From Antedon bifida (taxonomy: Eukaryota; Echinodermata; Crinoidea; Comatulida; Antedonidae): a stretch of DNA of 64,000 bases. Location: contig OY727093.1 in NCBI GenBank assembly GCA_963402885.1, positions 20,955,409 to 21,019,408 on the forward strand, read 5' to 3'. Positions 33,215 through 46,540 of the stretch are shown one piece after another (position 1 is the first letter of the stretch; every line of letters starts with the position of its first letter). The position numbers were made by a program, and so were the translations under genes. The notes under the pieces were generated by a model. The model was given only the letters and a program-made list of their open reading frames with translations, was not told where the DNA came from and made no database searches.

Positions 33215-35425
33215 TACTAACATGTTTTTTCGAAAATCACAAAATGGTCTAAAACGTCTCCAAATGCGATTTGAAGCTATTCTATATACTTTGATGTTTT
33301 GTGTGAAAAAGTTTTGTCGAAATGCTCAAAATGTTCTAAAACGTTTTCAAATACCATATTAAGCTATTTGGTGCACTTTGATGTTTTTGTGAGAAAAATT
33401 TAATCGAAATCCTTAAAATAGTCAAAAACGTTTTCTAATGTGATTTTAAGCACTTTGATGTTTCTATGTTAACAAGTTTTTTCGAAAATCACAAAATAGT
33501 CTAAAACGTCTCAAAATGCGATTTGAAGCTATTCTAACCACTTTGGTGATTTTATGTTAACAAGTTTTTTCGAAATGCACAAAATGTCTAAAACGTCTCC
33601 AAATGCGATTTGAAGCTATTCTGTACACTTTGATGTTTTGTGTGAAAAAGTTTTGTCGAAATGCTCAAAATGGTCTAAAACGTTTTCAAATACCATATTA
33701 AGCTATTTTGTGCACTTTGATGTTTTTGTGTGAAAAGTTTCATCGGAATGCTTAAAATTGTTTAAAACGGTTTCTAATGTGATTTTAAGCACTTTGATGT
33801 TTTTATGTTTACAAGTTTTTTCGAAAATCACAAAATGGTCTAAAACGTCTCCAAATGCGATTTGAAGCTATTCTGTACACTTTGATCTTTTGTGTGAAAG
33901 AGTTTTGTCGAAATGCTCAAAATGGTCTAAAACGTTTTCAAATACCATATTAAGATATTTTGTGCACTTTGATGTTTTTGTGAGAAAAATTTTATCGAAA
34001 TCCTTAAAATGGTCAAAAACGTTTTCTAATGTGATTTTAAGCACTTTGATGTTTCTATGTTAATAAGTTTTTTCGAAAATCACAAAATGGTCTAAAACGT
34101 CTCAAAATGCGATTTGAAGCTATTTTAACCACTTTGGTGATTTTATGTTAACAATTTTTTTCGAAAATCACAAAATGGTCTAAAACGTCTCCAAATGCGA
34201 TTTGAAGCTATTCTGTACACTTTGATGTTTTGTGTGAAAAAGTTTTGTCGAAATGCTCAAAATGGTCTAAAACGTTTTTAATTTTAAGCACTATGATGTT
34301 TCTATGTTAACAAGTTTTTTCGAAAATCACAAAATTGTCTAAAACGTCTCAAAATGCGATTTGAAGCTATTCTAACCACTTTGGTGATTTTATGTTAACA
34401 AGTTTTTTCGAAATGCACAAAATGTCTAAAACGTCTCCAAATTCGATTTGAAGCTATTCTGTACACTTTGATGTTTTGTGTGAAAAAGTTTTGTCGAAAT
34501 GCTCAAAATGGTCTAAAACGTTTTCAAATACCATATTAAGCTATTTTGTGCACTTTGATGTTTTTGTTTGAAAAGTTTTATCGGAATGCTTAAAATGGTC
34601 TAAAACGGTTTCTAATGTGATTTTAAGCACCTTGATGTTTCTATGTTAACAAGTTTTTTCGAAAATCACAAAATGGTCTAAAACGTCTCAAAATGCGATT
34701 TGAAGCTATTCTAACCACTTTGGTGATTTTATGTTAACAAGTTTTTTCGAAATGCACAAAATGTCTAAAACGTCTCCAAATTCGATTTGAAGCTATTCTG
34801 TACACTTTGATGTTTTGTGTGAAAAAGTTTTGTCGAAATGCCTAAAATGGTCTAAAACGTTTTCAAATACCATATTAAGCTATTTTGTGCACTTTGATGT
34901 TTTTGTGTGAAAAGTTTTATCGGAATGCTTAAAATGGTCTAAAATGGTTTCTAATGTGATTTTAAGCACTTTGATGTTTTTATGTTAAAAAGTGTTTTCG
35001 AAAATCACAAAATGGTCTAAAACGTCTCCAAATGCGATTTGAAGCTATTCTGTACACTTTGATGTTTCGTGTGAAAAAGTTTTGTCGAAATGCTCAAAAT
35101 GGTCTAAAACGTTTTTCAAATACCATATTAAGCTATTTTGTGCACTTTGATGTTTTTGTGTGAAAAGTTTTATCGAAATGCTTAAAATTGTCTAAAACGG
35201 TTTCTAATGTGATTTTAAGCACCTTGATGTTTCTATGTTAACAAGTTTTTTCGAAAATCACAAAATGGTCTAAAACGTCTCAAAATGCGATTTGAAGCTA
35301 TTCTAACCACTTTGGGGATTTTATGTTAACAAGTTTTTTCGAAATGCACAAAATGTCTAAAACGTCTCCAAATGCGATTTGAAGCTATTCTGTACACTTT
35401 GATGTTTTGTGTGAAAAAGTTTTGT
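33215..35425 (+). repeat. Super-repeat segment S2, copy 2
   Basis: Markers at 33215, 34275 and 34986. Mismatches to copy 1 are sparse, for example 'aagctatttgg' near 33365, 'aagatatttt' near 33953, 'caccttgatg' near 35220 and 'tttggggatt' near 35313. The last two are shared with copy 3 but not copy 1, so copies 2 and 3 look more closely related here. Confidence 0.85.
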
Positions 35426-36399
35426 CAAAATGGTCTAAAACGTTTTCAAATACCATATTAAGCTATTTTGTGCACTTTGATGTTTTTGTTTGAAAACTTT
35501 TATCGGAATCCTTAAAATGGTCTAAAACGGTTTCTAATGTGATTTTAAGCACTTTGATGTTTTTATGTTAACAAGTTTTTTCGAAAATCACAAAATGGTC
35601 TAAAACGTCTCCAAATGCGATTTGAAGCTATTCTGTACACTTTGATGTTTTGTGTGAAAAAGTTTTGTCGAAATGCTAAAAATGGTCTAAAACGTTTTCA
35701 GATACCATATTAAGCTATTTTGTGCACTTTGATGTTTTTGTGAGAAAAATTTTATCGAAATGCTTAAAATGGTCAAAAACGTTTTCTAATGTGATTTTAA
35801 GCACTTTGATGTTTCTATGTAACCAAGTTTCGTCGAAATGCACAAAATGGTCTAAAACGTCTCCAAATGCGATTTGAAGCTATTCTGTACACTTTGATGT
35901 TTTGTGTGAAAAAGTTTTGTCGAAATGCTCAAAATGGTCTAAAACGTTTTTCAAATACCATATTAAGCTATTTTGTGCACTTTGATGTTTTTGTGTGAAA
36001 AGTTTTATCGAAATGCTTAAAATGGTCTAAAACGGTTTCTAATGTGATTTTAAGCACTTTGATGTTTCTATGTTAACAAGTTTTTTCGAAAATCACAAAA
36101 TGGTCTAAAACGTCTCAAAATGCGATTTGAAGCTATTCTAACCACTTTGGTGATTTTATGTTAACAAGTTTTTTCGAAATGCACAAAATGTCTAAAACGT
36201 CTCCAAATGCGATTTGAAGCTATTCTGTACACTTTGATGTTTTGTTTGAAAAAGTTTTGTCGAAATGCTCAAAATGGTCTAAAACGTTTTCAAATACCAT
36301 ATTAAGCTATTTTGTGCACTTTGATGTTTTTGTGTGAAAAGTTTTATCGGAATGCTCAAAATGGTCTAAAACGGTTTCTGATGTGATTTTAAGCACTTT

Positions 36400-37620
36400 G
36401 ATGTTTTTGTGTAACCAAGTTTCGTCGAAATGCACAAAATGGTCTAAAACGTCTCAAAATGCGATTTGAAGCTATTATAACCACTTTGGTGATTTTATGT
36501 TAACAAGTTTTTTCGAAATGCACAAAATGTCTAAAACGTCTCCAAATGCGATTTGAAGCTATTCTGTACACTTTGATGTTTTGTGTGAAAAAGTTTTGTC
36601 GAAATGCTAAAAATGGTCTAAAACGTTTTCAGATACCATATTAAGCTATTTTGTGCACTTTGATGTTTTTGTGAGAAAAATTTTATCGAAATGCTTAAAA
36701 TGGTCAAAAACGTTTTCTAATGTGATTTTAAGCACTTTGATGTTTCTATGTTAACAAGTTTTTTCGAAAATCACAAAATGGTCTAAAACGTCTCAAAATG
36801 CCATTTGAAGCTATTCTAATCACTTTGGTGATATTATGTTAACAAGTTTATTCGAAATGCACAAAATGTCTAAAACGTCTCCAAATGCGATTTGAAGCTA
36901 TTTTGTGCACTTTGATGTTTTTGTGTGAAAAGTTTTATCGAAATGCTCAAAATGGTCTAAAACGGTTTCTTATGTGATTTTAAGCACTTTGATGTTTTTG
37001 TGTAACCAAGTTTCGTCGAAATGCACAAAATGGTCTAAAACGTCTCCAAATGCGATTTGAAGCTATTCTGTACACTTTGATGTTTTGTGTGAAAAAGTTT
37101 TGTCGAAATGCTCAAAATGGTCTAAAACGGTTTCTTATGTTATTTTAAGCACTTTGATGATTTTGTGTAACCAAGTTTCGTCGAAATGCACAAAATGGTC
37201 TAAAACGTCTCCAAATGCAATTTGAAGCTATTCTGTACACTTTGATGTTTTGTGTGAAAAAGTTTTGTCGAAATGCTCAAAATGGTCTAAAACGTTTTTA
37301 AATACCATATTAAGCTATTTTGTGCACTTTGATGGTTTTGTGTGGAAAGTTTTAACGAAATGCTTAAAATGGTCAAAAACGGTTTCTAATGTGATTTTAA
37401 GCACTTTGATGTTTCTATGTTAACAAGTTTTTTCGAAAATCACAAAATGGTCTAAAACGTCTCAAAATGCGATTTGAAGCTATTCTAACCACTTTGGTGA
37501 TTTTATGTTAACAAGTTTTTTCGAAATGCACAAAATGTCTAAAACGTCTCCAAATGCGATTTGAAGCTATTCTGTATACTTTGATGTTTTGTGTGAAAAT
37601 GTTTTGTCGAAATGCTCAAA
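36400..37620 (+). repeat. Extra copy of segment S3 upstream of the regular one
   Basis: Contains 'gatggttttgtgtggaaag' (37333) in the same surroundings as 17321 and 42646: an A directly joined to a C-type 'tcttatgttattttaagc' monomer, then 'aatgcaatttgaagc'. The spacing 37333-42646 is 5313 bp and 42646-47834 is 5188 bp, suggesting partial repeats of about 5.2-5.3 kb in the 36-48 kb region. Confidence 0.65.
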
Positions 37621-40600
37621 ATGGTCTAAAACGTTTTCAAATACCATATTAAGCTATTTTGTGCACTTTGATGTTTTTGTGTGAAAAGTTTTATCGAAAT
37701 GCTCAAAATGGTCTAAAACGGTTTCTTATGTGATTTTAAGCACTTTGATGTTTTTGTGTAACCAAGTTTCGTCGAAATGCACAAAATGGTCTAAAACGTC
37801 TCCAAATGCGATTTGAAGCTATTCTGTACACTTTGATGTTTTGTGTGAAAAAGTTTTGTCGAAACGCTCAAAATGGTCTAAAACGTTTTTCAAATACCAT
37901 ATTAAGCTATTTTGTGCACTTTTATGTTTTTGTGTGAAAAGTTTTATCGAAATGCTTAAAATGGTCTAAAACGGTTTCTAATGTGATTTTAAGCACTTTG
38001 ATGTTTCTATGTTAACAAGTTTTTTCGAAAATCACAAAATGGTCTAAAACGTCTCCCACTGCGATTTGAAGCTATTCTGTACACTTTGATGTTTTGTGTG
38101 AAAAAGTTTTGTCGAAATTCTCAAAATGGTCTAAAACGTTTTCAAATACCATATTAAGCTATTTTGAGCACTTTGATGTTTTTGTGTGAAAAGTTATATC
38201 GAAATTCTTGAAATGGTCTAAAACGGTTTCTAATGTGATATTAAGCACTTTGATGTTTTTATGTTAACAAGTTTTTTCGAAAATCACAAAATGGTCTAAA
38301 ACGTCTCCAAATGCGATTTGAAGCTATTCTGTACACTTTGATGTTTTGTGTGAAAAAGTTTTGTCGAAATGCTCAAAATGGTCTAAAACGTTTTCAAATA
38401 CCATATTAAGCTATTTTGTGCACTTTTATGTTTTTGTGTGAAAAGTTTTATCAAAATGCTTAAAATGGTCAAAAACGGTTTCTAATGTGATTTTAAGCAC
38501 TTTGATGTTTCTATGTTAACAAGTTTTTTCGAAAATCACAAAATGGTCTAAAACGTCTCAAAATGCGATTTGAAGCTATTCTAACCACTTTGGTGATTTT
38601 ATGTTAACAAGTTTTTTCGAAATGCACAAAATGTCTAAAACGTCTCCAAATGCGATTTGAAGCTATTCTGTACACTTTGATGTTTTGTGTGAAAATGTTT
38701 TGTCGAAATGCTCAAAATGGTCTAAAACGTTTTCAAATACCATATTAAGCTATTTTGTGCACTTTGATGTTTTTGTGTGAAAAGTTTTATCGAAATGCTC
38801 AAAATGGTCTAAAACGGTTTCTTATGTGATTTTAAGCACTTTGATGTTTTTGTGTAACCAAGTTTCGTCGAAATGCACAAAATGGTCTAAAACGTCTCCA
38901 AATGCGATTTGAAGCTATTCTGTACACTTTTATGTTTTGTGTGAAAAAGTTTTGTCGAAATGCTCAAAATGGTCTAAAACGTTTTTCAAATACCATATTA
39001 AGCTATTTTGTGCACTTTTATGTTTTTGTGTGAAAAGTTTTATCGAAATGCTTAAAATGGTCTAAAACGGTTTCTAATGTGATTTTAAGCACTTTGATGT
39101 TTCTATGTTAACAAGTTTTTTCGAAAATCACAAAATGGTCTAAAACGTCTCAAAATGCGATTTGAAGCTATTATAACCACTTTGGTGATTTTATGTTAAC
39201 AAGTTTTTTCGAAATGCACAAAATGTCTAAAACGTCTCCAAATGCGATTTGAAGCTATTCTGTACACTTTGATGTTTTGTTTGAAAAAGTTTTGTCAAAA
39301 TGGTCTAAAACGTTTTCAAATACCATATTAAGCTATTTTGTGCACTTTGATGTTTTTGTGTGAAAAGTTTTATCGGAATGCTCAAAATGGTCTAAAACGG
39401 TTTCTGATGTGATTTTAAGCACTTTGATGTTTTTGTGTAACCAAGTTTCGTCGAAATGCACAAAATGGTCTAAAACGTCTCAAAATGCGATTTGAAGCTA
39501 TTCTGTACACTTTGATGTTTTGTGTGAAAAAGTTTTGTCGAAATGCTCAAATTGTTCTAAAACGTTTTCAAATACCATATTAAGCTATTTTAAGCACTTT
39601 GATGTTTCTATGTTAACAAGTTTTTTCGAAAATCACAAAATGGTCTAAAACGTCTCAAAATGCGATTTGAAGCTATTTTAACCACTTTGGTGATTTTATG
39701 TTAACAATTTTTTTCGAAAATCACAAAATGGTCTAAAACGTCTCCCAATGCGATTTGAAGCTATTCTGTACACTTTGATGTTTTGTGTGAAAAAGTTTTG
39801 TCGAAATGCTCAAAATGGTCTAAAACGTTTTCAAATACCATATTAAGCTATTTTGTGCACTTTGATGTTTTTGTTTGAAAAGTTTTATCGAAATGCTTAA
39901 AATGGTCTAAAACGGTTTCTAGTGTGATTTTAAGCACTTTGATGTTTCTATGTTAACAAGTTTTTTCAAAATGCACAAAATGTCTAAAACGTCTCCAAAT
40001 GCGATTTGAAGCTATTCTGTACACTTTGATGTTTTGTATGAAAAAGTTTTGTCGAAATGCTCAAAATGGTCTAAAACGTTTTCAAATACCATATTAAGCT
40101 ATTTTGTGCACTTTGATGTTTTTGTGTGAAAAGTTTTATCCGAATGCTTAAAATGGTCTAAAACGGTTTCTAATGTGATTTTAAGCACTTTGATGTTTTT
40201 ATGTTAACAAGTTTTTTCGAAAATCACAAAATGGTCTAAAACGTCTCCGAATGCGATTTGAAGCTATTCAGTACACTTTGATGTTTTGAGTGAAAAAGTT
40301 TTGTCGAAATGCTCAAAATGGTCTAAAACGTTTTCAAATACCATATTAAGCTATTTTGTGCACTTTGATGTTTTTGTGAGAAAAATTTTATCGAAATCCT
40401 TAAAATTATCAAAAACGTTTTCTAATGTGATTTTAAGCACTTTGATGTTTCTATGTTAATAAGTTTTTTCGAAAATCACAAAATGGTCTAAAACGTCTCA
40501 AAATGCGATTAGAAGCTATTTTAACCACTTTGGTGATTTTATGTTAACAAGTTTTTTCGAAATGCACAAAATGTCTAAAACGTCTCCAATTGCGATTTGA

Positions 40601-41510
40601 AGCTATTCTGTACACTTTGATGTTTTGTGTGAAAAAGTTTTGTCGAAATGCTCAAAATGTCTAAAACGTTTTCAAATACCATATTAAGCTATTTTGTGCA
40701 CTTTGATGTTTTTGTGTGAAAAGTTTTATCCGAATGCTTAAAATGGTCTAAAACGGTTTCTAATGTGATTTTAAGCACTTTGATGTTTTTATGTTAACAA
40801 GTTTTTTCGAAAATCACAAAATGGTCTAAAACGTCTCCAAATGCGATTTGAAGCTATTCTGTACACTTTGATGTTTTGTGTGAAAAAGTTTTGTCGAAAT
40901 CCTCAAAATGGTCTAAAACATTTTCAAATACCATATTAAGCTATTTTGTGCACTTTGATGTTTTTGTGTGAAAAGTTTTATCAAAATGCTTAAAATGGTC
41001 AAAAACGGTTTCTAATGTGATTTTAAGCACTTTGATGTTTCTATATTAACAAGTTTTTTCGAAAATCACAAAATGGTCTAAAACGTCTCAAAATGCGATT
41101 TGAAGCTATTCTAACCACTTTGGTGATTTTATGTTAACAAGTTTTTTCGAAATGCACAAAATGTCTAAAACGTCTCCAAATGCGATTTGAAGCTATTCTG
41201 TACACTTTGATGTTTTGTGTGAAAACGTTTTGTCGAAATGCACAAAATGGTCTAAAACGTCTCCAAATGCAATTTGAAGCTATTCTGTACACTTTGATGT
41301 TTTGTGTGAAAAAGTTTTGTCGAAATGCTCAAAATGGTCTAAAACGTTTTCAAATACCATATTAAGCTATTTTGTGCACTTTGATGTTTTTGTGTGAAAA
41401 GTTTTATCGAAATGCTGAAAATGGTCTAAAACGGTTTCTTATGTGATTTTAAGCACTTTGATGTTTTTGTGTAACCAAGTTTCGTCGAAATGCACAAAAT
41501 GGTCTAAAAC

Positions 41511-42745
41511 ATCTCCAAATGCGATTTGAAGCTATTCTGTACACTTTGATGTTTTGTGTGAAAAAGTTTTGTCGAAATGCTCAAAATGGTCTAAAACGTT
41601 TTTCAAATACCATATTAAGCTATTTTGTGCACTTTGATGTTTTTGTGTGAAAAGTTTTATCGAAATGCTTAAAATGGTCTAAAACGGTTTCTAATGTGAT
41701 TTTAAGCACTTTGATGTTTCTATGTTAACAAGTTTTTTCGAAAATCACAAAATGGTCTAAAACGTCTCAAAATGCGATTTGAAGCTATTATAACCACTTT
41801 GGTGATTTTATGTTAACAAGTTTTTTCGAAATGCACAAAATGTCTAAAACGTCTCCAAATGCGATTTGAAGCTATTCTGTACACTTTGATGTTTTGTGTG
41901 AAAAAGTTTTGTCGAAATGCTAAAAATGGTCTAAAACGTTTTCAGATACCATATTAAGCTATTTTGTGCACTTTGATGTTTTTGTGAGAAAAATTTTATC
42001 GAAATGCTTAAAATGGTCAAAAACGTTTTCTAATGTGATTTTAAGCACTTTGATGTTTCTATGTTAACAAGTTTTTTCGAAAATCACAAAATGGTCTAAA
42101 ACGTCTCAAAATGCCATTTGAAGCTATTCTAATCACTTTGGTGATATTATGTTAACAAGTTTATTCGAAATGCACAAAATGTCTAAAACGTCTCCAAATG
42201 CGATTTGAAGCTATTTTGTGCACTTTGATGTTTTTGTGTGAAAAGTTTTATCGAAATGCTCAAAATGGTCTAAAACGGTTTCTTATGTGATTTTAAGCAC
42301 TTTGATGTTTTTGTGTAACCAAGTTTCGTCGAAATGCACAAAATGGTCTAAAACGTCTCCAAATGCGATTTGAAGCTATTCTGTACACTTTGATGTTTTG
42401 TGTGAAAAAGTTTTGTCGAAATGCTCAAAATGGTCTAAAACGGTTTCTTATGTTATTTTAAGCACTTTGATGATTTTGTGTAACCAAGTTTCGTCGAAAT
42501 GCACAAAATGGTCTAAAACGTCTCCAAATGCAATTTGAAGCTATTCTGTACACTTTGATGTTTTGTGTGAAAAAGTTTTGTCGAAATGCTCAAAATGGTC
42601 TAAAACGTTTTTAAATACCATATTAAGCTATTTTGTGCACTTTGATGGTTTTGTGTGGAAAGTTTTAACGAAATGCTTAAAATGGTCAAAAACGGTTTCT
42701 AATGTGATTTTAAGCACTTTGATGTTTCTATGTTAACAAGTTTTT
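41511..42745 (+). repeat. Super-repeat segment S3, copy 2
   Basis: Partner of 16196-17420: 'aaaacatctcc' at 41511 (+25315) and 'tggttttgtg' at 42646 (+25325). A 10-bp length difference lies between the two markers. 41180-41616 also matches the last 437 bases of the window at +22384. Confidence 0.75.
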
Positions 42746-43910
42746 TCGAAAATCACAAAATGGTCTAAAACGTCTCAAAATGCGATTTGAAGCTATTCTA
42801 ACCACTTTGGTGATTTTATGTTAACAAGTTTTTTCGAAATGCACAAAATGTCTAAAACGTCTCCAAATGCGATTTGAAGCTATTCTGTATACTTTGATGT
42901 TTTGTGTGAAAAAGTTTTGTCGAAATGCTCAAAATGGTCTAAAACGTTTTCAAATACCATATTAAGCTATTTTGTGCACTTTGATGTTTTTGTGTGAAAA
43001 GTTTTATCGGAATGCTTAAAATGGTCTAAAACGGTTTCTAATGTGATTTTAAGCACTTTTATGTTAACAAGTTTTTTCGAAAATCACAAATGGTCTAAAA
43101 CGTCTCCAAATACGATTTGAAGCTATTCTGTACACTTTGATGTTTTGTGTGAAAAAGTTTTGTCAAAATGGTCTAAAACGTTTTCAAATACCATATTAAG
43201 CTATTTTGAGCACTTTGATGTTTTTGTGAGAAAAATTTTATCGAAATGCTTAAAATGGTCAAAAACGTTTTCTAATGTGATTTTAAGCACTTTGATGTTT
43301 TTATGTTAACAAGTTTTTTCGAAAATCACAAAATGGTCTAAAACGTCTCCAAATGCGATTTGAAGCTATTCTAATCACTTTGGTGATTTTATGTTAACAA
43401 GTTTATTCGAAATGCACAAAATGTCTAAAACGTCTCCAAATGCGATTTGAAGCTATTTTGTGCACTTTGATGTTTTTGTTTGAAAACTTTTATCGGAATC
43501 CTTAAAATGGTCTAAAACGGTTTCTAATGTGATTTTAAGCACTTTGATGTTTTTATGTTAACAAGTTTTTTCGAAAATCACAAAATGGTCTAAAACGTCT
43601 CCAAATGCGATTTGAAGCTATTCTGTACACTTTGATGTTTTGTGTGAAAAAGTTTTGTCGAAATGCTAAAAATGGTCTAAAACGTTTTCAGATACCATAT
43701 TAAGCTATTTTGTGCACTTTGATGTTTTTGTGAGAAAAATTTTATCGAAATGCTTAAAATGGTCAAAAACGTTTTCTAATGTGATTTTAAGCACTTTGAT
43801 GTTTCTATGTTAACAAGTTTTTTCGAAAATCACAAAATGGTCTAAAACGTCTCAAAATGCCATTTGAAGCTATTCTAATCACTTTGGTGATATTATGTTA
43901 ACAAGTTTAT
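42746..43910 (+). repeat. 1165-bp tandem duplication, copy 1
   Basis: Begins at 'tcgaaaatcac' (42746) and repeats from 43911. Checked pairs are 43051/44216 ('aagcactttt') and 43661/44826 ('aaatgctaaa'). The same event is visible at 17421-19145. Confidence 0.85.
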
Positions 43911-45075
43911 TCGAAAATCACAAAATGGTCTAAAACGTCTCAAAATGCGATTTGAAGCTATTCTAACCACTTTGGTGATTTTATGTTAACAAGTTTTTTC
44001 GAAATGCACAAAATGTCTAAAACGTCTCCAAATGCGATTTGAAGCTATTCTGTACACTTTGATGTTTTGTGTGAAAAAGTTTTGGCGAAATGCTCAAAAT
44101 GGTCTAAAACGTTTTCAAATACCATATTAAGCTATTTTGTGCACTTTGATGTTTTTGTGTGAAAAGTTTTATCGGAATGCTTAAAATGGTCTAAAACGGT
44201 TTCTAATGTGATTTTAAGCACTTTTATGTTAACAAGTTTTTTCGAAAATCACAAATGGTCTAAAACGTCTCCAAATGCGATTTGAAGCTATTCTGTACAC
44301 TTTGATGTTTTGTGTGAAAAAGTTTTGTCAAAATGGTCTAAAACGTTTTCAAATACCATATTAAGCTATTTTGAGCACTTTGATGTTTTTGTGAGAAAAA
44401 TTTTATCGAAATGCTTAAAATGGTCAAAAACGTTTTCTAATGTGATTTTAAGCACTTTGATGTTTTTATGTTAACAAGTTTTTTCGAAAATCACAAAATG
44501 GTCTAAAACGTCTCCAAATGCGATTTGAAGCTATTCTAATCACTTTGGTGATTTTATGTTAACAAGTTTATTCGAAATGCACAAAATGTCTAAAACGTCT
44601 CCAAATGCGATTTGAAGCTATTTTGTGCACTTTGATGTTTTTGTTTGAAAACTTTTATCGGAATCCTTAAAATGGTCTAAAACGGTTTCTAATGTGATTT
44701 TAAGCACTTTGATGTTTTTATGTTAACAAGTTTTTTCGAAAATCACAAAATGGTCTAAAACGTCTCCAAATGCGATTTGAAGCTATTCTGTACACTTTGA
44801 TGTTTTGTGTGAAAAAGTTTTGTCGAAATGCTAAAAATGGTCTAAAACGTTTTCAGATACCATATTAAGCTATTTTGTGCACTTTGATGTTTTTGTGAGA
44901 AAAATTTTATCGAAATGCTTAAAATGGTCAAAAACGTTTTCTAATGTGATTTTAAGCACTTTGATGTTTCTATGTTAACAAGTTTTTTCGAAAATCACAA
45001 AATGGTCTAAAACGTCTCAAAATGCCATTTGAAGCTATTCTAATCACTTTGGTGATATTATGTTAACAAGTTTAT
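43911..45075 (+). repeat. 1165-bp tandem duplication, copy 2
   Basis: Complete copy. The junction at 43911 joins 'aagtttattcgaaa' of one D variant to 'atcacaaaatgg' of C. At 45076 the D variant continues normally as 'tcgaaatgcac', which defines the right end. Confidence 0.85.
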
Positions 45076-45899
45076 TCGAAATGCACAAAATGTCTAAAAC
45101 GTCTCCAAATGCGATTTGAAGCTATTTTGTGCACTTTGATGTTTTTGTGTGAAAAGTTTTATCGAAATGCTCAAAATGGTCTAAAACGGTTTCTTTTGTG
45201 ATTTTAAGCACTTTGATGTTTTTGTGTAACCAAGTTTCGTCGAAATGCACAAAATGGTCTAAAACGTCTCAAAATGCGATTTGAAGCTATTCTAACCACT
45301 TTGGTGATTTTATGTTAACATGTTTTTTCGAAATGCACAAAATGTCTAAAACGTCTCCAAATGCGATTTGAAGCTATTCTGTACACTTTGATGTTTTGTG
45401 TGAAAAAGTTTTGTCGAACTGCTCAAAATGGTCTAAAACGTTTTCAAATACCATATTAAGCTATTTTGTGCACTTTGATGTTTTTGTGTGAAAAGTTTTA
45501 TCGGAATGCTTAAAATGGTCTAAAACGGTTTCTAATGTGATTTTAAGCACTTTGATGTTTTTATGTAACCAAGTTTTTTCGAAAATCACAAAATGGTCTA
45601 AAACGTCTCAAAATGTGTTTTGAAGCTATTCTAACCACTTTGGTGATTTTATGTTAACAAGTTTTTTCGAAATGCACAAAATGTCTAAAACGTCTCCAAA
45701 TGCGATTTGAAGCTATTCTGTACACTTTGATGTTTTGTGTGAAAAAGTTTTGTCGAAATGCTCAAAATGGTCTAAAACGTTTTCAAATACCATATTAAGC
45801 TATTTTGTGCACTTTGATGTTTTTGTTTGAAAAGTTTTATCGAAATGCTTAAAATGGTCTAAAACGGTTTCTAATGTGATTTTAAGCACTTTGATGTTT

Positions 45900-46540
45900 T
45901 TATGTTAACAAGTTTTTTCGAAAATCACAAAATGGTCTAAAACGTCTCCAAATGCGATTTGAAGCTATTCTGTACACTTTGATGTTTTGAGTGAAAAAGT
46001 TTTGTCGAAATGCTCGAAATGGTCTAAAACGTTTTCAAATACCATATTAAGCTATTTTGTGCACTTTGATGTTTTTGTGAGAAAAAATTTTTATCGAAAT
46101 CCTTAAAATGGTCAAAAACGTTTTCTAATGTGATTTTAAGCACTTTGATGTTTCTATGTTAATAAGTTTTTTCGAAAATCACAAAATTGTCTAAAACGTC
46201 TCAAAATGCGATTTGAAGCTATTTTAACCACTTTGGTGATTTTATGTTAACAAGTTTTTTCGAAATGCACAAAATGTCTAAAACGTCTCCAAATGCGATT
46301 TGAAGCTATTCTGTACACTTTGATGTTTTGTGTGAAAAAGTTTTGTCGAAATGCTCAAAATGTCTAAAACGTTTTCAAATACCATATTAAGCTATTTTGT
46401 GCACTTTGATGTTTTTGTGTGAAAAGTTTTATCGAAATGCTCAAAATGGTCTAAAACGGTTTCTTTTGTGATTTGAAGCACTTTGATGTTTTTGTGTAAC
46501 CAAGTTTCGTCGAAATGCACAAAATGGTCTAAAACGTCTC
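45900..46540 (+). repeat. ~0.65-kb segment repeated at +2016 bp
   Basis: Carries 'gttttgagtg' and 'gctcgaaatgg' (46012), also present at 48028 and, in the left part of the array, at 2531 (offsets 43481 and 45497). The 45497 offset also holds for 'gaaatattc' (3121/48618). The leftmost part of the array (about 1.9-3.4 kb) is therefore homologous to 45-49 kb. Confidence 0.7.

Noticed and set aside
41180-41365. 61-codon open frame repeated identically at 63564-63749
   Set aside because: The identity is explained by the 22384-bp super-repeat offset covering the whole region, not by a conserved protein. The translation is two monomers read in the same frame.
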